From an uncultured Gemmiger sp. (GTDB taxonomy: Bacteria; Bacillota; Clostridia; Oscillospirales; Ruminococcaceae): a stretch of DNA of 64,000 nt. Under the pieces are notes generated by a model. The model was not told where the DNA came from. It searched no databases and saw only the letters and a list, made by a program, of their open reading frames with translations. Made by a program: the position numbers and the translations under genes. Location of the stretch: positions 186,001-250,000 of the forward strand of contig CALXHR010000001.1 of assembly GCA_944388175.1 (NCBI GenBank), written 5' to 3'. Positions 25,090 to 32,079 of this stretch are shown piece after piece. Every line of letters begins with the position of its first letter. Positions within the stretch are counted from its first letter, which is position 1.

Positions 25090-27309
25090 TTATTTTTTGC
25101 CGTTGCCGCGGCCAAACAGGTTCTGCCACAGCCCCGGGCGGGACGGGCGCAGCGGCGAGGGTTTGCGGTTGACCGGCTTGGCCACCACCTTGGGGGCGGC
25201 CGGTTTGGGCGGTGCCGGCGCTTTGGGCGGTTTCGGCTGCTCGGCTGCCGCCGCAAACCCGTTCTGGAAGTAGCCGAACATCGCCATCTGGCTGTCGACC
25301 GGGGGCTGCCCCTCGGCCGGTTTGACCTTGGTGTAGGTGCCGTCGGGCTGCATCTCCCGCGCGTTGACGGTGTCGCGCAGCTGCAGTTCCAGGATGCCGC
25401 GCAGCTTTTTGGCGATGGCCGCATCGTCCACGCGCACGCCCACTTCGACGCGGCGCTCGGTATTGCGGGTCAGGAAGTCGCCCGAGGCGATGTAGATGCG
25501 CATATCCTCGCCGCTGCCGAAGCAGTAGATGCGGGAATGTTCCAGATACCGGCCCACGATGCTGCGGATATGCACGTTCTCGGTATATCCGGGCACGCCG
25601 GCGCGCACACAGCAGATGCCGCGCACGATCATATCGACACGCACACCGGCGCAGCTGGCCTCGATGATTTTGGCCATGATCTGCGGGTCGTTGATGGAGT
25701 TGTTTTTGAGGATGATGGACGCCGTATGCCCCTGCATTGCGCGGGCGATCTGGCGGTCCATCTCCTCCAGCAGCACGGTCTTGAAGTGCAGCGGTGCCAC
25801 CAGCATGGTATCCACGTCGCTGGTCAGGCGCTGCAGGGCCATGTTGTTGAACACGGCGCTGGCTTCCTCACCAATCTCCTGCCGGGTCGTGATAAAAGAG
25901 AGGTCGGTGTACTGTTCGCTTGTCTTTTCGTTGTAGTTGCCGGTACCGATCTGCGTCAGGTAGTGGTATCTGCCGTTCACGCGGCTGGTGATCAGCGTCA
26001 GCTTGGAATGTACCTTGTAATCGTCAAAGCCGTACAGTACCGTACAGCCGGCGTCCTGCAGCTGTTTGGACCAGTCGATGTTGTTCTGCTCGTCAAAGCG
26101 GGCGCGCAGTTCCACCATCGCCACAACTTCCTTGCCGTTTTCGGCCGCATTGATGAGCGCTGCGACGATCTGCGAATCGCTGGCCATGCGGTACAGCGTC
26201 ATCTTGATGGAGACGACGTCCGGGTCTGACCCGGCGCGCTGCAGCATACGGATAAACGGCCGGATGCTCTGGTACGGGTAGGCCAGCAGCACGTCGTGCT
26301 GGCGCACCTCGGTGTAGAGGTCGTACCCGGCCGGGGCCTGCATCGGTTTGGCGGCCGGGTAGAACATTTCGGCGTGGCTGCCGTCGCCCGCAATGCGGCT
26401 GGCCAGCTTGAACAGGCTGGCGCTGTCCAACGGCGAAGTCTGCGTGTAGCAGCGGGAGGAAGGCACCACCAGTTTCTCGCGCAGGAACTTGACGATCTCC
26501 TGCGGGGCTTCGGGCCAGAACTGCAGGCGGACGGCCGCGAGCTTGCGGCGCTTTTTCAGCAGCTCGCTCATCACATCGCGGAAGTCAATGTCGTGGTCCA
26601 TCATGCCTTCGTCCACGGTGATATCGGCGTTGCGCGTCACGCGGAACAGGCACTGTTTCTGCACGGTGCTGGCGTTGAAGATCGTCGCCGCATAGTGGGC
26701 GACCAGTTCCTCAATAAACGCAAAGCAGGTCGCGTCGCCGTCTTTGATGAACATCACGCGCTCGAACCGGTCGCTGACCGGCACGATGCCAAAACTGACG
26801 CCCTCGCCTTTATGGAACAGCTGGGCGATATAGTAGATATCCTTGTTGTTCAAAAACGGGAACGGATGGCGCGCATCGACGATCTGCGGGCTGAGCAGCG
26901 GCAGCAGTTCGCGCTGGAAGTAGGCTTTCCAGAAATGCTCCTGCTGCTTGGTCAGCTTGTTGAAATCAACTTTTTTGTAGCCGACCGCCGCCAGCTGTTC
27001 AATCAGGTGCTGGTAGTATTTATCGCACTTGGCCTGCAGTTCCGCCACGCGCGGCGTGATGGCCGCGATCTGTTCCGACGCCGTCATGTGAGTGACGATG
27101 TCGGGTTTGTTGTTTTTCAGCAGCGTCTGGTCATACAGCGAACCAACGCGCACCATAAAGAACTCGTCCATATTGCTGCCGAAAATAGCGGCAAATTTGA
27201 TCCGCTCCCCCAGCGGCACGTTCTTTTCTTTGGCCAGCGCCAGCACGCGGTTGTCAAAATCCAGCCAGCTAAGCTCACGGTTGATATAGATCGTTTCCGG
27301 CTTATCCAA
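25090..27309 (-). CDS. ppk1: polyphosphate kinase 1
   Basis: A 739-residue PPK1, which makes inorganic polyphosphate from ATP. The N-terminal domain starts YINRELSWLDFDNRVL; the catalytic phospholipase-D-like halves contain MVELRARFDEQNNI and RYHYLTQIGTGNYN, the latter near the phosphohistidine region. After the family domain (ending near 670) there is an unusual Pro/Ala/Lys-rich tail ending in KPSPLRPSRPGLWQNLF. The TTG at 27309 is favoured: AGGAGG lies 9 bases before it and it overlaps the comEA stop; an ATG 21 bases upstream has no ribosome binding site. Confidence 0.93.
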   Translation of the reverse strand: MDKPETIYINRELSWLDFDNRVLALAKEKNVPLGERIKFAAIFGSNMDEFFMVRVGSLYDQTLLKNNKPDIVTHMTASEQIAAITPRVAELQAKCDKYYQHLIEQLAAVGYKKVDFNKLTKQQEHFWKAYFQRELLPLLSPQIVDARHPFPFLNNKDIYYIAQLFHKGEGVSFGIVPVSDRFERVMFIKDGDATCFAFIEELVAHYAATIFNASTVQKQCLFRVTRNADITVDEGMMDHDIDFRDVMSELLKKRRKLAAVRLQFWPEAPQEIVKFLREKLVVPSSRCYTQTSPLDSASLFKLASRIAGDGSHAEMFYPAAKPMQAPAGYDLYTEVRQHDVLLAYPYQSIRPFIRMLQRAGSDPDVVSIKMTLYRMASDSQIVAALINAAENGKEVVAMVELRARFDEQNNIDWSKQLQDAGCTVLYGFDDYKVHSKLTLITSRVNGRYHYLTQIGTGNYNEKTSEQYTDLSFITTRQEIGEEASAVFNNMALQRLTSDVDTMLVAPLHFKTVLLEEMDRQIARAMQGHTASIILKNNSINDPQIMAKIIEASCAGVRVDMIVRGICCVRAGVPGYTENVHIRSIVGRYLEHSRIYCFGSGEDMRIYIASGDFLTRNTERRVEVGVRVDDAAIAKKLRGILELQLRDTVNAREMQPDGTYTKVKPAEGQPPVDSQMAMFGYFQNGFAAAAEQPKPPKAPAPPKPAAPKVVAKPVNRKPSPLRPSRPGLWQNLFGRGNGKK

Positions 27310-27724
27310 GTTCTGTTTCCTCCTGTCCATGGGTCTGCCCGCCGGCAGAGCGCGGTTCCGTCAGGGTGATCCTGCCGGACCAGCTCTCCACCATGCGCTG
27401 TGAGATGCCTTCCACTTCGTCCAGTTGTTCCAACGATGTAAACGGCCCGTTTGCTTCGCGGTACGCCAGGATGGCCTGCGCCCGGGCCGGACCGATCTGT
27501 GGCAGGGTCATCAGCTCCTCCGCCCCGGCGGTGTTGATATTGACCAGTGTCTGCCCCTCCACAACCGACGGCGCGGTCTGCTCTGCCGTCAGGGCACGGT
27601 ACGGCGCTGCCTGCGCCGAAAGCTGCCACACCGGCGCGATGCAGAACAGCGCGCCCCAGACGATGACGGCCAGCGCTGCCAGCGTAGCCGCCGCCAGCCA
27701 ACGCGCCGTATGCTGCCTGAACAT
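27302..27724 (-). CDS. comEA: ComEA-type helix-hairpin-helix DNA-binding protein
   Basis: A 140-residue protein with one N-terminal membrane helix (about 9-28), a short linker, and a ComEA helix-hairpin-helix domain (about 60-120: LVNINTAGAEELMTLPQIG and the later EVEGIS). ComEA binds incoming double-stranded DNA at the membrane for uptake. It lacks the SLBB domain found in some longer ComEA proteins. Encoded upstream of ppk1 with an 8-base overlap, and far from comEC (11078). Confidence 0.85.
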   Translation of the reverse strand: MFRQHTARWLAAATLAALAVIVWGALFCIAPVWQLSAQAAPYRALTAEQTAPSVVEGQTLVNINTAGAEELMTLPQIGPARAQAILAYREANGPFTSLEQLDEVEGISQRMVESWSGRITLTEPRSAGGQTHGQEETELG

Positions 27725-27799
27725 GGCCCGCCCCCTTGTGCGCCAACATCATATTTGCCTTATTATAGCATGCCGGGCGGTAAAATGCACCCGAAATTT

Positions 27800-28078
27800 T
27801 CACCTTTTACAGAAATTATACCGTTTGCCCTCGCTGCGGGCGGGCAGCGGGTCGGCGGCAACCATGATAACGTCGGCGCCGATCGTTTGCAGCGCCGCCC
27901 AGGGGATGACCAGGTCCTCGTCGTACCCCAGCAGCCCGAACAGATGCCCCCGCCCGCGCAGCACCACCGCCTGCAGGCTTGCCGTCTTTTCGTCAAAGAT
28001 CACATCGTCGATGCGGCCCAGATTTTCCCCGCTCTGCAGTTGGATGACATCCTTTTCGCACAGTTCCTGCAGTGTCAT
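27800..28078 (-). CDS. ylmC: YlmC/YmxH family sporulation protein (PRC-barrel)
   Basis: A 92-residue single PRC-barrel protein of the YlmC/YmxH family: IDDVIFDEKTASLQAVVL and PWAALQTIGADVIMV are typical. In Bacillus and clostridia it lies downstream of sigG, as here, although a plus-strand HAD gene now separates them. Molecular role unknown. Start ATG at 28078. Confidence 0.8.
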   Translation of the reverse strand: MTLQELCEKDVIQLQSGENLGRIDDVIFDEKTASLQAVVLRGRGHLFGLLGYDEDLVIPWAALQTIGADVIMVAADPLPARSEGKRYNFCKR

Positions 28079-28135
28079 GGCGACCCCTCCCCCACCGAAA
28101 ATACCGGCGTTTTATTGTATGCATGCAAAAGGCGA

Positions 28136-28164
28136 TTGTTTCTTGCGGCGTTTGCGTGTATAAT
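28136..28164 (+). promoter_or_regulatory. sigma-A promoter of the HAD hydrolase gene
   Basis: TTGTTT (28136-28141), 17-base spacer, TATAAT (28159-28164), then a leader of about 30 bases with GGAGG before the ATG at 28199. Confidence 0.85.
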
Positions 28165-28198
28165 AAAGGCACCCCTTGCTACATTTGTGGAGGACGCT

Positions 28199-28813
28199 AT
28201 GTATAAAAATATTATTTTGGATTTCGGCGGCGTGGTGGTGGACTTTAACCCACGCAACTTTTTGATGGACCGGTTTATGAGCAAACATGCCGAGGAGATC
28301 GTCTACGACCTGACGTTCGGCAGCCAGGAATGGCAGGACCTGGACCGCGGCACCCTGGCGCGGGAAGCCGCCAACGAGATCATGCTGGAGAACGCCGCCC
28401 GCGTGAACCGCGTGTTTGAGGTGCGCACCGTGATTGAAGAATGGCAGACGATGCTGCACACCAAAAAGACCACCGTCAAGATCATGAAGCTGCTGAAGAA
28501 AAACGGCTACCGTTTGTATTACCTGACCAACATACCTTCTGACATCATGGACGAGTTGCGCCAGCGCGACTGGTTCGCTTTGTTCGACGGCGGCGTTGCT
28601 TCCTGTGACGTGCACCTGTGCAAGCCGGAACCCGAGATTTATACAACGCTGATGCGCCAATGCAAGCTGGCTTATGATGAGTCTATCTTTGTGGACGACA
28701 ACAAGGCAAACGCCCAGGCCGCCTACAACCTGGGCATTACCGGCATCCTGTACAAAAACCCGAAATCTTTCCTGCGCGCGCTGGATGCCTGCGGCCTCCA
28801 GCTCCAGCCATAA
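28199..28813 (+). CDS. HAD family hydrolase
   Basis: A 204-residue HAD-superfamily hydrolase. Motif I is DFGGVVVD with Asp8 as nucleophile and Asp15 following; motif II is YLTNIPSD (Thr); motif III Lys is in CKPEPEIY; motif IV is VDDNKANAQAA. The DFGG variant of motif I is found in haloacid dehalogenase/YihX (glucose-1-phosphatase)-like members; substrate is unknown. Single-gene unit on the plus strand, with promoter and terminator, inserted between ylmC and sigG. Confidence 0.85.
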   Translation: MYKNIILDFGGVVVDFNPRNFLMDRFMSKHAEEIVYDLTFGSQEWQDLDRGTLAREAANEIMLENAARVNRVFEVRTVIEEWQTMLHTKKTTVKIMKLLKKNGYRLYYLTNIPSDIMDELRQRDWFALFDGGVASCDVHLCKPEPEIYTTLMRQCKLAYDESIFVDDNKANAQAAYNLGITGILYKNPKSFLRALDACGLQLQP

Positions 28814-28826
28814 CCCGCAGAACAGG

Positions 28827-28865
28827 CCCGGCGGCTCCCCCAGGGGAAACCGCCGGACTTTTTCG
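28827..28865 (+). terminator. intrinsic terminator after the HAD gene
   Basis: CCCGGCGG and CCGCCGG close a GC-rich hairpin followed by AC and a T7 run on the plus strand. It also lies at the convergent end of sigG. Confidence 0.8.
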
Positions 28866-28869
28866 TTTT

Positions 28870-29652
28870 TCAGCAGCTGGAAGAGATCTGCTCTCTGATA
28901 TGGTTCAGCGCACCTTTTTCCAACCGGCTGACCTGCGCCTGGCTGATGCCGATCTCCCGCGCGACCTGGGTCTGGGTCTTGCCGTGCAGGTAGCGCATGG
29001 CGATGATACGCCGTTCCCGCTGGGAAAGCGCCTTGACGGTATCACGGAACATGATACTGCTGATCCAGCTTTCCTCCCCGGCGGCATCGTGCAGCTGGTC
29101 CACCAGCGCAAAGCTGTCGCCGCTGTCGGAGTAGATCGGTTCATACAGGCTGGCCGGTTCCACCACCGATTCCAGCGCCATGGCGACGTTTTCCGGGGGA
29201 GCTCCGACGCGCGCCGCAATCTCCGACACTTTGGGCTCGCGGCCGTTTTCTTTTTGCAGCGTCTCGCGCGCCTGCATCGCGTGGTAGGCCAGGTCCCGGA
29301 TGGAACGGCTGACGCGCACGGCGTTGTTATCGCGCAGGAAACGGCGAATCTCCCCCACGATCATCGGCACGCCGTAGGTGGAAAACCGCACGTTGAGTTC
29401 CGGGTCAAAGTTATCGATGGCTTTAATTAGCCCGATGCACCCCACCTGGAACAGATCGTCGAGGTTTTCGCCCCGGTTTGCAAATTTCTGTACGACGCTG
29501 AGCACCAGCCGCAGATTCCCCTGGATCATCTGCTGGCGGGCGGCCTGGTCCCCGGCGCGCGCCGCACGGATCAGCGTGCTTTTTTCCGCTTCGCTCAACA
29601 CCGGCAGGCGCGAAGTGTCCACCCCGCACAATTCCACCTTACCCCCGTACAT
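28870..29652 (-). CDS. sigG: forespore sigma factor sigma-G
   Basis: A 260-residue sigma-70 family factor with the sigma-G N-terminal signature KVELCGVDTSRLPVL. Region 2 contains QGNLRLVLSVVQKFANRGENLDDLFQVG (about 41-68) and the -10 recognition helix ending RFSTYGVPMIVGEIRRFLRD; region 4 ends with the helix-turn-helix AREIGISQAQVSRLEK. It drives late forespore genes. ATG at 29652 lies 8 bases after AAGGAGG. Separated from sigE by a gene on the opposite strand, unlike the usual contiguous spoIIGA-sigE-sigG order. Confidence 0.95.
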   Translation of the reverse strand: MYGGKVELCGVDTSRLPVLSEAEKSTLIRAARAGDQAARQQMIQGNLRLVLSVVQKFANRGENLDDLFQVGCIGLIKAIDNFDPELNVRFSTYGVPMIVGEIRRFLRDNNAVRVSRSIRDLAYHAMQARETLQKENGREPKVSEIAARVGAPPENVAMALESVVEPASLYEPIYSDSGDSFALVDQLHDAAGEESWISSIMFRDTVKALSQRERRIIAMRYLHGKTQTQVAREIGISQAQVSRLEKGALNHIREQISSSC

Positions 29653-29786
29653 GGCACCATCCTCCTTTGTATCGTTGAGGAGTATGGTCCGCCCCGTATA
29701 CCGGCAAACGGCCAAAACGCTGGTAAAATCTGCCGCACGCCGGGGCGCAGCGCGGCATAGCATGAACACAAAGGAGGGAACGCCCC

Positions 29787-30305
29787 ATGGTAGAAGCCAT
29801 TTGGTTCGTCATTGCGCTGGTGCTGCTGGCGGCGGTGTCGGTGGCATTGATCCTGATGATTGTATTGTATACCGAAAAACGGGACCCCGGGCGGCAGACG
29901 CGCACGCAGTACCGTACCGCCGACTATACGCGCGAAGCCGGTTTCCGCCTGAGCGATTACCCCAACAATCCCCTGGTGATCCTGCGGCGCCGCTGGCTCA
30001 TCGACGGGGACATTGCCGCGCTGGACTATACCATTGTGCCGGGGCGCTTTATGACGCTGTTTGTGGCGCGGCGCGGGCGCATGCAATACCCGGAAGGATA
30101 TAACGCCGAGGACGCCGAAAACGTGGAGCGCTATGAGATCGACGGCCTGACTGTGACCCAAAACCAGAAAGCCGGCCGGCGGGCCGTCGTGTACTGGGTC
30201 CGCGGCGATTTTGAATACCTGATCTACTCGGAAGAGCCGGAAATGAACATGATGAACGGCCTGGCCTACTACTTTGTGCGCAATACCCGCGCCGTCAGGG
30301 CGTAA
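29787..30305 (+). CDS. unknown protein with one N-terminal membrane helix
   Basis: A 172-residue protein I do not recognise. Residues 5-28 form a membrane helix (WFVIALVLLAAVSVALIL), followed by a soluble, mixed alpha/beta domain with aromatic-rich strands and a NMMNGLAYYFVRNT C-terminus, which looks like an extracytoplasmic or cytoplasmic sensing domain. AAAGGAGG lies 8 bases before the ATG. It is divergent from sigG and convergent with sigE (12-base gap), so it sits between the two sporulation sigma genes. A role in spore formation is only a guess from position. Confidence 0.7.
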   Translation: MVEAIWFVIALVLLAAVSVALILMIVLYTEKRDPGRQTRTQYRTADYTREAGFRLSDYPNNPLVILRRRWLIDGDIAALDYTIVPGRFMTLFVARRGRMQYPEGYNAEDAENVERYEIDGLTVTQNQKAGRRAVVYWVRGDFEYLIYSEEPEMNMMNGLAYYFVRNTRAVRA

Positions 30306-30317
30306 GCTGCGCAGCGT

Positions 30318-31031
30318 TCAACCGGCAGTCTCCAGTTCCCGCCGCAAGCGCTTGATGATCCGTTTTTCCAGCCGCGAAATGTAACTTTGCGAGATGCCCA
30401 GCGCGTCCGCCACCTCTTTTTGGGTGTGTTCGGCTTCGCGGTTCAGGCCAAAACGCAGTTCCATGATGCGCCGCTCCCGCGGGGCCAGACGCCCCACAGC
30501 CGTGCGCAGGGCGGCGCGCTCGGCGCTGCGTTCCAGTTCCTCGCCCACCTGGGGGCCGTCGCTCGTCAGCACGTCCATCAGCAGCAGTTCGTTGCCGTCG
30601 CTGTCGGTGTTCAGCGGCTCATCGATGCTGGCATCCTGCCGCCGGTTGGAACTTTTGCGCAGATACATCAGGATTTCGTTCTCAATACAGCGGCTGGCAT
30701 AGGTGGCCAGTTTGATGTTCTTGGCCGGTTCAAAGGTATTGACCGCCTTGATTAACCCGATGGTGCCGATCGAGATCATATCCTCGATCCCGGCGGAAGG
30801 CGTCTCGAACTTTTTGGCAATGTACACGACCAGGCGCAGGTTGTGCGTAATCAGCAAATCCCGCGCCTGCCGGCTGCCGGCTGCCAGCGCCGCCAGCGCC
30901 TGCTGTTCCTGCTGGGGTTCCAGCGGCGCGGGCAGCGTGTCGGCCCCGTTGATGTAGTGCAGCTGCTGCGGCGTGATCAGCCGCAGCCAGAGCGCCTGCA
31001 GGGTTTGGTTCATCTGTTCCAACCGATTCAT
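30318..31031 (-). CDS. sigE: mother-cell sigma factor pro-sigma-E
   Basis: A 237-residue sigma factor matching sigma-E throughout: the region 2 block [47 protein letters not shown], and region 4 ending [19 protein letters not shown]. An N-terminal extension of about 26 residues ends LHY before [11 protein letters not shown], where SpoIIGA is expected to cleave. Start ATG at 31031 lies 16 bases after spoIIGA. Directs early mother-cell transcription. Confidence 0.96.
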   Translation of the reverse strand: MNRLEQMNQTLQALWLRLITPQQLHYINGADTLPAPLEPQQEQQALAALAAGSRQARDLLITHNLRLVVYIAKKFETPSAGIEDMISIGTIGLIKAVNTFEPAKNIKLATYASRCIENEILMYLRKSSNRRQDASIDEPLNTDSDGNELLLMDVLTSDGPQVGEELERSAERAALRTAVGRLAPRERRIMELRFGLNREAEHTQKEVADALGISQSYISRLEKRIIKRLRRELETAG

Positions 31032-31047
31032 AAAGCTCTCCCCCGTT

Positions 31048-31917
31048 TTATAAAAAGTCGCTGCCATACAGCGCTTCGTACCGCTCGCTGCCAAAAGACT
31101 GCGGCGCAAACGCCACGGCGCTGCGCCCCAGCGCCAAAATGCCGCGCTCGGTAATCAGGCCGATGTTGCTTACCGCGAACCCCGGCAGCAACCCGCTTTG
31201 GGCTGCCGTCCGGCATGGGATCAGCCGCAGGCGTGTCTCCGGTGGCGGTTCGCCGGATGTTCCGCCGTGGAACCACGCCTGCAGGTAGTTCTGCACCGAC
31301 GCCGGCAGGCGGGCGCGGGCGTCGGCAAAGCTGACGACCAGTACCGGCAGGCAGGTCACCGGGTCGCGCAGTTGGCAGCCGGTATCCAGCGCTGCGCGCA
31401 GGTGCACCGGCATGCCGGCCAGTTCCAGTTCCAACCCAACGGTCTGCAGCGCAGGCTTGCGGCGTTCCAGCAGGCGCAGCCCCAGTTCCACTGCCAGGCA
31501 GCACGCGCCGGACAGCCCTACCAGCAGCAGCGGCGATATGCGAAGGTACACCGTCAGGTTCCCGGTTTGCACCAGGTGTGTGCCGGTGCGCAGCACCACC
31601 CAAAACGCCAGCCCTGCCAACGCAATGTTGAGCGCCGCATACCAGCAGGCTGCCGTCAGCAGTCGGCGCGGCCGCCGCCAGCCAAAAACCGCCGCCGTGA
31701 CGAGCAGCGCCGTGCCCACTTTGTACAGCAGCTGCGCGGGATAGGGCAGTTCCGGCGCAAACAGGATCAGCGCCGACAGCGCTGCTGCGCCGCTGCCCAG
31801 CAGCATGCGCCCAAACCCGGCGCGCAGCCCGCTGAGCGCGCCGGCCGCCAGCAGCAAAAAGTAAGCCGCCAGAAAGTTGACGAGCAAAAGCACGTCCAGG
31901 TAGATCACTGTCTTGAT
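31048..31917 (-). CDS. spoIIGA: sigma-E processing peptidase SpoIIGA
   Basis: A 289-residue membrane aspartic protease. Five membrane helices lie in residues 1-140; the soluble C-terminal domain holds the catalytic Asp178 in [12 protein letters not shown], the SpoIIGA version of DTG. It cleaves pro-sigma-E, encoded next. Start is uncertain: GGGGGTG lies 5 bases before an ATC at 31917 that would begin [15 protein letters not shown], matching the family start; the first ordinary candidate, GTG at 31908, is 16 bases from that site. The promoter is at 31951-31983. Confidence 0.88.
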   Translation of the reverse strand: MKTVIYLDVLLLVNFLAAYFLLLAAGALSGLRAGFGRMLLGSGAAALSALILFAPELPYPAQLLYKVGTALLVTAAVFGWRRPRRLLTAACWYAALNIALAGLAFWVVLRTGTHLVQTGNLTVYLRISPLLLVGLSGACCLAVELGLRLLERRKPALQTVGLELELAGMPVHLRAALDTGCQLRDPVTCLPVLVVSFADARARLPASVQNYLQAWFHGGTSGEPPPETRLRLIPCRTAAQSGLLPGFAVSNIGLITERGILALGRSAVAFAPQSFGSERYEALYGSDFL

Positions 31918-31950
31918 GCTTTCACCCCCAGACGCCGCGTTTGTTACCCC

Positions 31951-31983
31951 AGTATACGGGGCTTTGCTGGGGAAAATGCGCAA
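31951..31983 (-). promoter_or_regulatory. candidate long-spacer promoter of spoIIGA-sigE
   Basis: Minus-strand TTGCGC (31978-31983), 21-base spacer, TATACT (31951-31956). The Bacillus subtilis spoIIG promoter is likewise known for an over-long spacer activated by Spo0A. An inverted repeat CCCCAG...CTGGGG (31947-31972) flanks the -10. I saw no clear Spo0A box. Confidence 0.4.
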
Positions 31984-31998
31984 ACGGCGGAAAGCGCC

Positions 31999-32036
31999 AA
32001 AAGCGGCAGCCTGCCCAAGCAGACTGCCGCTTTTTT
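31999..32036. terminator. terminator between mutS2 and spoIIGA
   Basis: AAAAGCGGCAG and CTGCCGCTTTT form an 11-bp stem. The T run is six long on the plus strand and four on the minus strand. It lies 44 bases after the mutS2 stop, so on the minus strand it would end the yqzL-recO-mutS2 unit. Confidence 0.75.
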
Positions 32037-32079
32037 CTGTGATTTCCGCCTGTTCTGCGCGGTCCCGGGGCGGTTCGGG

